A stretch of DNA of 8,368 nt from JACCYI01 sp036389195 (GTDB lineage Bacteria > Actinomycetota > Thermoleophilia > Solirubrobacterales > Solirubrobacteraceae), in NCBI GenBank assembly GCA_036389195.1, contig DASVQH010000338.1, positions 1 to 8,368 of the forward strand. Direction: 5' to 3'. The first letter of the stretch is position 1. Every line of letters starts with the position of its first letter. Made by a program: the position numbers and the translations under genes. This document shows positions 1 to 4,953 of this stretch, piece after piece. Below the pieces are notes generated by a model. The model saw only the letters and a program-made list of their open reading frames with translations. It ran no database searches and had not been told where the DNA came from.

Positions 1-1276
1 CTCCCTGGACGTGGATCGGCGCGCCCGCGCCCGCGCTCGCGCTCGCGCCCGGCTCGCCCGCCCGCTCGCGCTCCTCCGCGGAGCGGTCGATCCGGACCGG
101 CCGCCCGGTGGCGCGGACCTCCTCCGCGATGCCCGGGTCGACGGGCGGCTCCTCCTCCGCGCCGCCCGCGCGGTGGACGGCGAGCAGCGTCGACGAGCCG
201 TCGGGCGCGAACCTCGCCAGGACCGTGCGCCGGGCGCCGATGAGCACGCAGGCCTCCTGCGCGATCCGCTCGAGGATCTCCTGGCTCTCGGCGCCGCGGG
301 CCGCCAGCTCGGCCACCCGGCGCAGCGACGCCTGCTCGTCGGCGAGCTGCTGCGCCGCCGCCCGCGCGTGCGTGTTGGCGATCGCGGTCGCGACGAGCTC
401 GGCGAAGCCGACGATGCGCGCCTCCGCGTCGGACCGGAAGGACCCGTCGCCCTCCGAGCTGGCGAACACGATGCCCCACGGACGTCCCTCGACGGGGATG
501 GGGACGCCGATCCCCGAGCGGATCCCCAGCGCCCGCGCCTCGGCCACGAACGGCCCGCCGTCCGGCATCTCGTGGTAGCGGATCGGCTCGCCGCGGTCGC
601 GGATCTCCCGCATCCCCGGGTTCAGCGGGCGCCGGTCGCCGACCGGGAAGTCGACGTCGTCGTGCCGGCTCCAGGCGGCCAGCAGCCGCAGGGTGTCGTC
701 GGGCTCGAAGCGGAACAGCGACGTCGAGTCGGCGCCGACGATCCCCGCGATCGCCTCGTTGACCGCCGTGAAGACCTCGTCGTCGGAGACCCCCTTGGCC
801 ACGAGCGTCGCCACGCGCCGCAGCGCGTCCTGCTCGTCGGCGAGCCGGTAGGCCTCGCCGCGCGTCGGCATCCGGGTGGCGACGGTGCGGTCGTCGGGCT
901 GCGTCGCGTAGTAGCTGCGGATCGTCGCGATGCGTCCCGCCCGAACCGTGAGCACCTCGCATACGGTGCCCGCCAGCCGCCACGTCGCCTCGCCCGTCGC
1001 GGCCGCGGGGTTGATCTGGCGCAGCTCGACAACCACCGCGCCGTCGCCGCCGGCGATGGTCCGCTCCGGCACCGTGACGACGCCCGGGAAGACGCGCAGG
1101 ACGCTGTCCACGTACCGGCAGACCGCCTTGCGCCCGCGCATGGTCCGGCCGTCGACGTGGACCTCGACGTCGTCGTGGAGCAGCGCGCCGTACGCCGCGA
1201 CGTCGGCGGCGTTGAACGCCTCGTACAGGCGCCGCGCGACCGACACCGCGTCGCTCGTGGCGGGTCCGGGCGTCAT
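1..1276 (-). CDS. SnoaL-like plus tandem GAF-domain signalling protein (C-terminus off window)
   Basis: Reading leftward from ATG at 1276-1274, the frame stays open for 425 residues to the window edge, so the 3' end is missing. Residues about 10-125 look like a SnoaL/NTF2-like fold: an LYEAFNAADVAAY helix, an HDDVEVHVDG strand, MRGRKAV, and a final GRIATIRSYY strand. Residues about 155-305 form a GAF domain containing SGIGVPIPVEGRPWGIV and ending in FAELVATAIANTHAR. A second GAF begins near 336 and is cut at APIHVQG, which aligns with the VPIPVEG strand of the first. Each GAF is preceded by the same helical leader, LADEQ..LRRVA.L.A.G (145-162 and 311-328). In actinobacteria this layout usually continues into a sensor histidine kinase or another output module, which cannot be seen here. 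GAF domains bind small ligands or act as redox/light sensors, but no chromophore or haem ligand can be assigned. The start is supported by a TAGGCT box 8 nt upstream and by the SnoaL fold beginning at once. Domain calls are firm; the output is unknown. Confidence 0.88.
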   Translation of the reverse strand, partial: MTPGPATSDAVSVARRLYEAFNAADVAAYGALLHDDVEVHVDGRTMRGRKAVCRYVDSVLRVFPGVVTVPERTIAGGDGAVVVELRQINPAAATGEATWRLAGTVCEVLTVRAGRIATIRSYYATQPDDRTVATRMPTRGEAYRLADEQDALRRVATLVAKGVSDDEVFTAVNEAIAGIVGADSTSLFRFEPDDTLRLLAAWSRHDDVDFPVGDRRPLNPGMREIRDRGEPIRYHEMPDGGPFVAEARALGIRSGIGVPIPVEGRPWGIVFASSEGDGSFRSDAEARIVGFAELVATAIANTHARAAAQQLADEQASLRRVAELAARGAESQEILERIAQEACVLIGARRTVLARFAPDGSSTLLAVHRAGGAEEEPPVDPGIAEEVRATGRPVRIDRSAEERERAGEPGASASAGAGAPIHVQG

Positions 1277-1284
1277 GCCTGCGG

Positions 1285-1290
1285 AGCCTA
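1285..1290 (-). promoter_or_regulatory. Candidate -10 box for the SnoaL-GAF gene
   Basis: On the minus strand TAGGCT fits the actinobacterial TANNNT -10 pattern. It ends 8 nt before the ATG at 1276, with no Shine-Dalgarno sequence between them. That spacing would put the transcript start at or within a base or two of the start codon, a leaderless arrangement. No convincing -35 is visible. Confidence 0.4.
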
Positions 1291-1295
1291 TGCGA

Positions 1296-1314
1296 GCCCG
1301 CGCGGCCCGCGGGC
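1296..1314 (-). terminator. Possible terminator hairpin after the RTX gene
   Basis: GCCCGCG (1296-1302) and CGCGGGC (1308-1314) form a perfect 7-bp GC stem around a 5-nt loop. It starts 6 nt beyond the stop codon of the RTX gene and lies just upstream of the -10 box of the next gene. There is no U-tract, which is common in high-GC actinobacteria, and short GC palindromes arise by chance at this composition. Confidence 0.35.
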
Positions 1315-1320
1315 GTGGAT

Positions 1321-3423
1321 CTACGGCCCGACGTGCACCGTCGTCGGGAACCCGGCGCCGGTCAGGTCGGCGGTGGTGAGGAAGTCGTAGTTGAAGGCCT
1401 CGTCGGTCACGTAGACGTAGTCGACGCTCCAGTCGCCCTGGACGGCGAACTTCGGGATCGTCAGCTCGCCGGTGTAGATGCCGTTCAGCGCGGTGCCGGA
1501 CTGGCGGGTGAGCGTCGCGTCGATCTGGGTGTCGTTGGGCGCCCGGAGCTTGACGCCGATCGCGCTGTCCGGGACGCCGGCGAGGTTGTCCGTCACCTCG
1601 GCGGTGAAGGTGACGACCTGCGACGACGTCGAGACGTCGACCTGCGCGGGGCTGAACGAGAACTGCTGCAGGACCGGGACCTGCGCGTCGTCCGCGCCGG
1701 TCTGGTCGACGCCGGTGGCGAAGCCGGCCGTCACGAGGTCGTCGTTGCCCAGCGACCGGTGGTTGCCCGCCTCGTCCGCGGCGAAGACCGAGTCGACCTT
1801 CCAGCGGCCCTGCCGGGCGTAGCGGGGCAGCGTGACCTTGCCGGAGAACCTCCCGTCCAGCGCGGTCCCCGACTGCCGGGTCAGCGTGGCGGTGAGCGTC
1901 GGGACGGCGCCGGGCATCTTCAGCGTGACCTCGACGCCCGCCACGCCGGCCATGTCGTCGGTCACGTGGGCGTCGAAGGTCACGTCGCGCGGCGCGGAGG
2001 AGGTGTCGACGGACGCGGGATTCAGCGTGAGGCCCGCCACGGTCGGCGCGGTGGAGTCCCCGGCGCCCGTCTGGTCGACGACCGTCGGGTAGCCGGCCGT
2101 GTCGAGCCGCTCGCGGGAGACGAAGTCGGTGTTCCCGGCGGCGTCGGCGACGTACACGTAGCTGACCCGCCAGGCGCCCTGCAGGGAGTAGCGCGGCAGC
2201 GTCACGGTCCCGGTGTAGACGCCGTCGAGGGCGGTGCCCGACTGGCGCGTGAGCTCGCCGGCGGCCGTGCCCACGCCGTTGGGGTCGCGGAGCTCGACGC
2301 TGACCGCGGCGGCGCCGGCCAGGTCGTCGGTGACCCGGACGGTGAACGTGATGGTCCGCGCCGCCTGCGACGTGTCGACGGTGTCCGGGGCGAAGGCGAA
2401 GTCGGCGACCACCGGGGCGGTCCCGTCGCAGGTCTTGGCGAGGACGTCGGCGCCCCCGCCGCCCGTGCAGGTGTTGGCGCCCGGCCCGCCGTCGAGGTGG
2501 TCGGCGCCGGGCCCGCCGTCGAGGTCGTCGTCGCCGACGCCGCCGGAGAGCTGGTCGTCGCCGCCGCCGCCCGCGAGGCCGTCGTTGCCGTAGGAGCCCT
2601 TCAGCGTGTCCTTGCCGTCGCCGCCGGTCAGCGCGTCGTTGCCGGAGGCGCCCGCGATCGTGTCGTCGCCGGCGCCGCCGTCGAGCGCGTTGGGCGACGA
2701 GCTGCCGGTCAGCGTGTCGCCGTGGCGGCTTCCGACGGCGTCCTCGACGCCGGTCAGCGTGTCCGTGCCCTGCCCGGAGGCGGTGCCTGCGCCGAGGTCG
2801 ACGCCGACGGGCCCGGTCGCGGCGGGGAAGATCGCGCGGTCGACGCCTGCGCCCCCGGCGACGGCGTCGTCGCCGAAGGAGGGGTTCAGCGTGTCGCGGT
2901 CTCCGCCGCCGTCGAGCTTGTCGTTGCCGTAGGAGCCGTTGAGCGCGTCTTCGCCGTAGCCGCCCGCGAGGGTGTCGCCGCCGTAGCCGCCGTTGAGCGT
3001 GTCACGGCCGCCGCCGCCGCTCAGGACGTTGGCGGCGTTGCCGCCGGTCAGCGTGTCGCCGTACGTGCCGCCGGTCGCGTTCTCGACGCCGCTCAGGGCG
3101 TCGGCGCCCTGCCCGGACGCCGTGCCGTCCGGCAGGCTGACCGTGACGGGCCCGGTGGCGGTCGGGAAGGCGACGGTGTCGGTGCCGGTCCCGCCGGCGA
3201 TGGCGTCGTTGCCGTTCCCGCCGACGAGCGTGTCGTCGCCGCCGCCGCCGGACAACGTGTCGTCGCCGCCGAGTCCGCAGATGACGTCGTCGCCCCCCGT
3301 GCCCTTCAGCGTGTCCGGGCCGGTCGTGCCGCTGATCGTGCACGCCGGCGCGGCGGATGCCGCCGCGGGCAGGAACGAGGCCAGGGCGAGGAAGGCCAGC
3401 ACGACGGCGCGGAACGTGGTCAT
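1321..3423 (-). CDS. Secreted RTX (haemolysin-type calcium-binding) repeat protein with three C-terminal Ig-like repeats
   Basis: This is a 700-residue exported protein read from ATG at 3423; an in-frame GTG at 3429 would add two residues. Neither start has a good Shine-Dalgarno sequence. Residues 1-24 are a Sec signal peptide: short basic start, hydrophobic core VVLAFLALASFL, likely cleavage after ASA. Residues 33-333 hold about 26 GGxGxDxLx-type nonapeptides, opening with CTISGTTGPDTLKG, a common opening in actinobacterial homologues. In RTX proteins these units bind calcium and stack into a parallel beta-roll. Two 34-residue inserts (86-119 and 199-232) interrupt the roll 113 residues apart, showing an internal duplication. 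Residues 335-456, 457-579 and 580-700 are three tandem beta-rich repeats sharing LTRQSGTAL(D/N)G and a VxDxAxN-like motif. The protein ends with the third repeat, and no anchor, sortase motif or type I secretion signal follows. It is probably an extracellular, calcium-stabilised structural or adhesive protein. No enzymatic domain is visible. Confidence 0.9.
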   Translation of the reverse strand: MTTFRAVVLAFLALASFLPAAASAAPACTISGTTGPDTLKGTGGDDVICGLGGDDTLSGGGGDDTLVGGNGNDAIAGGTGTDTVAFPTATGPVTVSLPDGTASGQGADALSGVENATGGTYGDTLTGGNAANVLSGGGGRDTLNGGYGGDTLAGGYGEDALNGSYGNDKLDGGGDRDTLNPSFGDDAVAGGAGVDRAIFPAATGPVGVDLGAGTASGQGTDTLTGVEDAVGSRHGDTLTGSSSPNALDGGAGDDTIAGASGNDALTGGDGKDTLKGSYGNDGLAGGGGDDQLSGGVGDDDLDGGPGADHLDGGPGANTCTGGGGADVLAKTCDGTAPVVADFAFAPDTVDTSQAARTITFTVRVTDDLAGAAAVSVELRDPNGVGTAAGELTRQSGTALDGVYTGTVTLPRYSLQGAWRVSYVYVADAAGNTDFVSRERLDTAGYPTVVDQTGAGDSTAPTVAGLTLNPASVDTSSAPRDVTFDAHVTDDMAGVAGVEVTLKMPGAVPTLTATLTRQSGTALDGRFSGKVTLPRYARQGRWKVDSVFAADEAGNHRSLGNDDLVTAGFATGVDQTGADDAQVPVLQQFSFSPAQVDVSTSSQVVTFTAEVTDNLAGVPDSAIGVKLRAPNDTQIDATLTRQSGTALNGIYTGELTIPKFAVQGDWSVDYVYVTDEAFNYDFLTTADLTGAGFPTTVHVGP
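1324..1686 (-). repeat. C-terminal Ig-like repeat 3 of the RTX protein
   Basis: The third unit is 121 residues long (580-700). It keeps VTDNLAG, LTRQSGTALNG, LTIPKFAVQGDW and VDYVYVTDEAFN. It lacks the DQTGA linker and instead runs straight to the protein end (TTVHVGP), so the protein terminates exactly on a repeat boundary. Confidence 0.8.
1687..2055 (-). repeat. C-terminal Ig-like repeat 2 of the RTX protein
   Basis: The second unit is 123 residues long (457-579). It keeps VTDDMAG, LTRQSGTALDG, VTLPRYARQGRW and ADEAGN, and ends in a DQTGADD linker matching the end of repeat 1. It is the most diverged in its C-terminal strand, where YVYV is replaced by SVFA. Confidence 0.8.
2056..2421 (-). 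repeat. C-terminal Ig-like repeat 1 of the RTX protein
   Basis: This is the first of three tandem units, 122 residues long (protein residues 335-456). It has a TAPVVADFAF start, a VTDDLAG turn, an LTRQSGTALDG core and a WRVSYVYVADAAGN strand, and ends PTVVDQTGAGD. The alternating hydrophobic pattern suggests a beta-sandwich. I do not recognise a named family. Confidence 0.8.
2425..3327 (-). repeat. RTX nonapeptide array in two duplicated halves
   Basis: This region encodes residues 33-333 of the secreted protein as about 26 Gly/Asp-rich nonapeptides. Blocks of roughly 6, 9 and 11 units are separated by two related inserts of the form FPxATGPVxVxL followed by GTASGQGxDxLxGVE (DNA 3067-3168 and 2728-2829). 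The unit after each insert reads GDTLTG, so insert and following repeats were probably duplicated together. The pattern appears in the DNA as recurring GTCGTCGCCGCC-like words on the plus strand. Confidence 0.88.
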
Positions 3424-3440
3424 GCCCACTTAACGGCCCG

Positions 3441-3454
3441 ACTTCGGCGGAAGT
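3441..3454. promoter_or_regulatory. Candidate operator palindrome in a divergent promoter region
   Basis: ACTTCGGCGGAAGT is a 14-bp near-palindrome: arms ACTTC/GAAGT match perfectly and the GGCG centre does not. It lies in the 55-bp gap between the RTX gene (minus) and the small membrane protein gene (plus), over the expected -35 region of the latter. A dimeric regulator could bind here, but this is inferred from position and symmetry alone. Confidence 0.25.
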
Positions 3455-3466
3455 GACGCTCGGGTG

Positions 3467-3472
3467 TACGTT
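3467..3472 (+). promoter_or_regulatory. Candidate -10 box giving a leaderless start for the small membrane protein
   Basis: TACGTT fits TANNNT and is followed by exactly 6 nt before GTG at 3479. The first transcribed base would therefore be the G of the start codon. This favours GTG 3479 over the in-frame GTG at 3464, which would lie inside the promoter. The -35 region is weak. Confidence 0.45.
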
Positions 3473-3478
3473 GCTCAG

Positions 3479-3745
3479 GTGCCCCCGCCGGACCCGTCCG
3501 CCGACCCGTCGCTGCGCGCCACGCTCCGGACGCCACGCTGGCTCGTCCCGCCCGTCCTCGCGGTCGTGGGCCTGGTGCTGGCGGTCGCGACCTCGGGCGC
3601 GCCGTCGGTCGTCGGCATCTGCCTCGTCGGCGCCGCGGTGGTGCTGGTGGTGAGCCTGGTGTTCCTCGAGGTGGGCTACAGCGAGGACCGGGCGCGGGCG
3701 CGCGGCGAGTACGGGCCGCCGCCTCCGCCCGGCCGCGAACATTGA
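3479..3745 (+). CDS. Small membrane protein with two transmembrane helices
   Basis: This gene encodes 88 residues from GTG at 3479; the upstream GTG at 3464 would give 93. The sequence has a Pro/Asp-rich N-terminal tail, then two hydrophobic spans at about residues 21-39 (WLVPPVLAVVGLVLAVATS) and 43-65 (SVVGICLVG through LVFLEV). A short loop containing SGAP joins them. The tail is charged, with SEDRARARGEYG followed by five prolines. The pattern predicts a helical hairpin with both ends on the same side; the basic tail suggests the cytoplasm. No catalytic or binding motif is visible and I do not recognise a named family. Third positions are almost all G/C, supporting real coding. It is divergent from the RTX gene and ends 37 bp before the next small gene, so the two may be co-transcribed, although the second seems to have its own promoter. 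Confidence 0.75.
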   Translation: MPPPDPSADPSLRATLRTPRWLVPPVLAVVGLVLAVATSGAPSVVGICLVGAAVVLVVSLVFLEVGYSEDRARARGEYGPPPPPGREH

Positions 3746-3772
3746 CCTGGGCCTCAGGTTCGCCCGTAACAC
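3742..3772 (+). promoter_or_regulatory. Candidate promoter for the 42-residue small gene
   Basis: TTGACC (3742-3747) matches the sigma-70/SigA -35 box well and overlaps the stop codon of the preceding gene. TAACAC (3767-3772) is a fair -10 box, but the 19-nt spacer is longer than ideal. Transcription would begin only a few bases before ATG 3783, leaving no room for a ribosome binding site. Confidence 0.4.
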
Positions 3773-3782
3773 TGGCTCGAAC

Positions 3783-3911
3783 ATGACGTCCTACGACCTC
3801 ATCCCCGAGCGGCGCCCCAACGGGACCATCGTGCTGCGCGCGGAACCCGTGACGGCGCTCGAGCGCCTCCGCCGCCTGGTGCGCCGGCTGCTCGCCGGCC
3901 CGCGCGCGTAG
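3783..3911 (+). CDS. Small 42-residue basic protein of unknown function
   Basis: ATG at 3783 opens a 42-codon frame ending in TAG at 3909-3911. The protein begins MTSYDLIPERR and contains a short NGTIVLRAEP strand-like stretch. Its C-terminal half is Leu/Arg-rich (ALERLRRLVRRLLAG), predicting a strongly basic amphipathic helix. Forty of the 41 codons between start and stop end in G or C, as in the neighbouring genes. A promoter-like TTGACC/TAACAC pair lies just upstream, and a strong inverted repeat closes the unit. These features support a real gene, but it is short and I recognise no homologue. The helix could contact membrane or nucleic acid; that is speculation. An alternative is a non-coding transcript or leader with a fortuitous frame. 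Confidence 0.55.
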   Translation: MTSYDLIPERRPNGTIVLRAEPVTALERLRRLVRRLLAGPRA

Positions 3912-3927
3912 GCGCGGGCCGGCGAGC
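3890..3927. terminator. Bidirectional terminator: perfect 16-bp GC inverted repeat
   Basis: The arm at 3890-3905 (GCTCGCCGGCCCGCGC) and the arm at 3912-3927 are perfect reverse complements around a 6-nt loop, GCGTAG. The structure sits between the convergent small gene (plus) and cyclase gene (minus) and would terminate both. It overlaps the last codons and stop of the small gene, and the loop contains the TAG. There is no U-tract on either side, as is frequent in high-GC actinobacteria. It is the longest perfect inverted repeat I found in the window. Confidence 0.75.
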
Positions 3928-3934
3928 GACCGCG

Positions 3935-4876
3935 TCAGCGGACCCGGTAGCCCAGGTTCTCGTCCCAGTGCAGGTCGTTCGGGTAGCGCGCGAGCGGCGC
4001 GTCGGCGCTGCCCGGTCGCGAGCCCGCGCCCGTCGACTTCGGCGGGCAGATGGCGACGAACCGCGCGTAGCCGCCCAGGCCGCCGCGGAACTTCGGGTAG
4101 CCGATGTTCACCAGGCAGCCCGTGAACGGCACCTTGCCGAGGTTGGTGACGCCCTCGGCCTGCGCGTAGCCGTGGTGCATCAGCCAGTGCTCGCCCTCGA
4201 GCGTCGGCGTCGTGTCGGTGTCGAGCGGCTCGTGGCCGTGGAAGAGGATGTGGCGTCTGTGGTGCAGGAACTTCAACGCGTCGAGCCCCACGCCCGGGAA
4301 CTCCGGGTCGGCCGCCAGCGCCAGCGCCTTCTGCGGATCGTCCGTCCAGCGCTTGGACCAGTTGGACTGCACCATCACGACGGAGCCGCGCGGGATCCGC
4401 CCGTGGCGGCGCTCCCAGGCGCGCACGTCGGACACCTGCAGCGCGTAGGTCGGGTCGGCGCGGACCTGCTTGACGATCGAGATGACGACGAGCGGGCGCA
4501 CGGCGTAGGTCGGCGGCAGCTCGTCGATCCCCGGGAACTCCGGCGCCCAGTGGGCCGGCGGGTCGAGCTGGGTGCCGAACTGGTCGGTGGCCAGCTCGTA
4601 CGCGGTCGCCTCGAAGCCGTCCTCGGCGTAGGTGTACACGTGTCCGGTCGCGGGGTCGGCGCTCGGCTTGAACGTCGCCGGCCCGAAGCCCTTCCAGACC
4701 GGCTGGAACGGCGTGATGGAGTGCGTCAGGTCGATGTAGCGCGCGTGGCTGAGCGCGTCGTCGTACACCTTCCACAGGCCCGGCTGCTCCGCCGCCGCCG
4801 CGCCGGCCGGCGCGATCGCCGCCGCCGCCGCGACCGTCAGGACCGCGAGTGCCGCGGCCCACTTCCCTCTGGGCAT
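3935..4876 (-). CDS. Exported cyclase-family hydrolase (kynurenine formamidase-like)
   Basis: The protein has 313 residues from ATG at 4876, with a strong AGGAGG site 4 nt upstream. Residues 1-29 form a signal peptide with a basic start, an Ala/Val-rich core and likely cleavage near AGAAAA, so the enzyme should act outside the membrane. The rest matches the cyclase family (PF04199), metal-dependent hydrolases that include kynurenine formamidase and isatin hydrolase. Visible landmarks are IDLTHSITPFQPVW (48-61), FGTQLDPPAHW (100-110), a GSVVMVQSNW strand (164-173), GHEPLDTD (214-221) and the closing GYARFVAICPPK (269-280). The family metal motif HxGTHxDxPxH reads QFGTQLDPPAH, so both metal-site histidines are Gln (Q99, Q103), while D105 and H109 remain. 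H215 and E227 are 12 residues apart, matching the His/Glu ligand spacing I recall for KynB. Family membership is firm; the substrate is unknown, and cytosolic tryptophan breakdown is unlikely given export. It converges on the small gene and diverges from the large regulator. Confidence 0.88.
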   Translation of the reverse strand: MPRGKWAAALAVLTVAAAAAIAPAGAAAAEQPGLWKVYDDALSHARYIDLTHSITPFQPVWKGFGPATFKPSADPATGHVYTYAEDGFEATAYELATDQFGTQLDPPAHWAPEFPGIDELPPTYAVRPLVVISIVKQVRADPTYALQVSDVRAWERRHGRIPRGSVVMVQSNWSKRWTDDPQKALALAADPEFPGVGLDALKFLHHRRHILFHGHEPLDTDTTPTLEGEHWLMHHGYAQAEGVTNLGKVPFTGCLVNIGYPKFRGGLGGYARFVAICPPKSTGAGSRPGSADAPLARYPNDLHWDENLGYRVR

Positions 4877-4880
4877 GAAC

Positions 4881-4886
4881 CCTCCT
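4881..4886 (-). promoter_or_regulatory. Strong ribosome binding site of the cyclase gene
   Basis: AGGAGG on the minus strand lies 4 nt before ATG 4876 and fixes that start. It is the only clear Shine-Dalgarno sequence I found in front of a gene here; the other starts look leaderless or weakly led. Confidence 0.75.
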
Positions 4887-4917
4887 CGAATGGTGGTGCG
4901 AGGGCGACATCATCGCG

Positions 4918-4946
4918 CCGACGCGTCCCGGCGGCTCCGGTAGCGT
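4918..4946 (+). promoter_or_regulatory. Candidate promoter of the large regulator
   Basis: TAGCGT (4941-4946) fits the TANNNT -10 pattern, with CCGACG as a partial -35 exactly 17 nt upstream. GTG 4954 follows the -10 box by 7 nt with no ribosome binding site, which suggests a leaderless mRNA. The box lies in the 77-bp gap shared with the divergent cyclase gene. Confidence 0.4.
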
Positions 4947-4953
4947 CCGCGCC

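Noticed and set aside
11..1390. A 459-codon plus-strand frame over the GAF gene
   Set aside because: Arg/Asp-rich composition without motifs; the opposite strand encodes well-formed SnoaL and GAF domains.
2425..3327. Repeated GC words considered as a DNA repeat array or CRISPR-like structure
   Set aside because: The periodicity is in frame with RTX nonapeptides and varies as coding sequence does; there are no constant repeats with unique spacers.
1315..3456. A 713-codon frame antisense to the RTX gene
   Set aside because: It mirrors the RTX repeat DNA as Val/Ala/Gly/Asp repeats. It has no signal peptide or known motif, while the minus-strand frame has a signal peptide and clear RTX units.
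4905..4915. GATGAT-like -10 candidate for the cyclase gene on the minus strand
   Set aside because: It fits TANNNT poorly and has no -35 partner, so it is too weak to list as a promoter.
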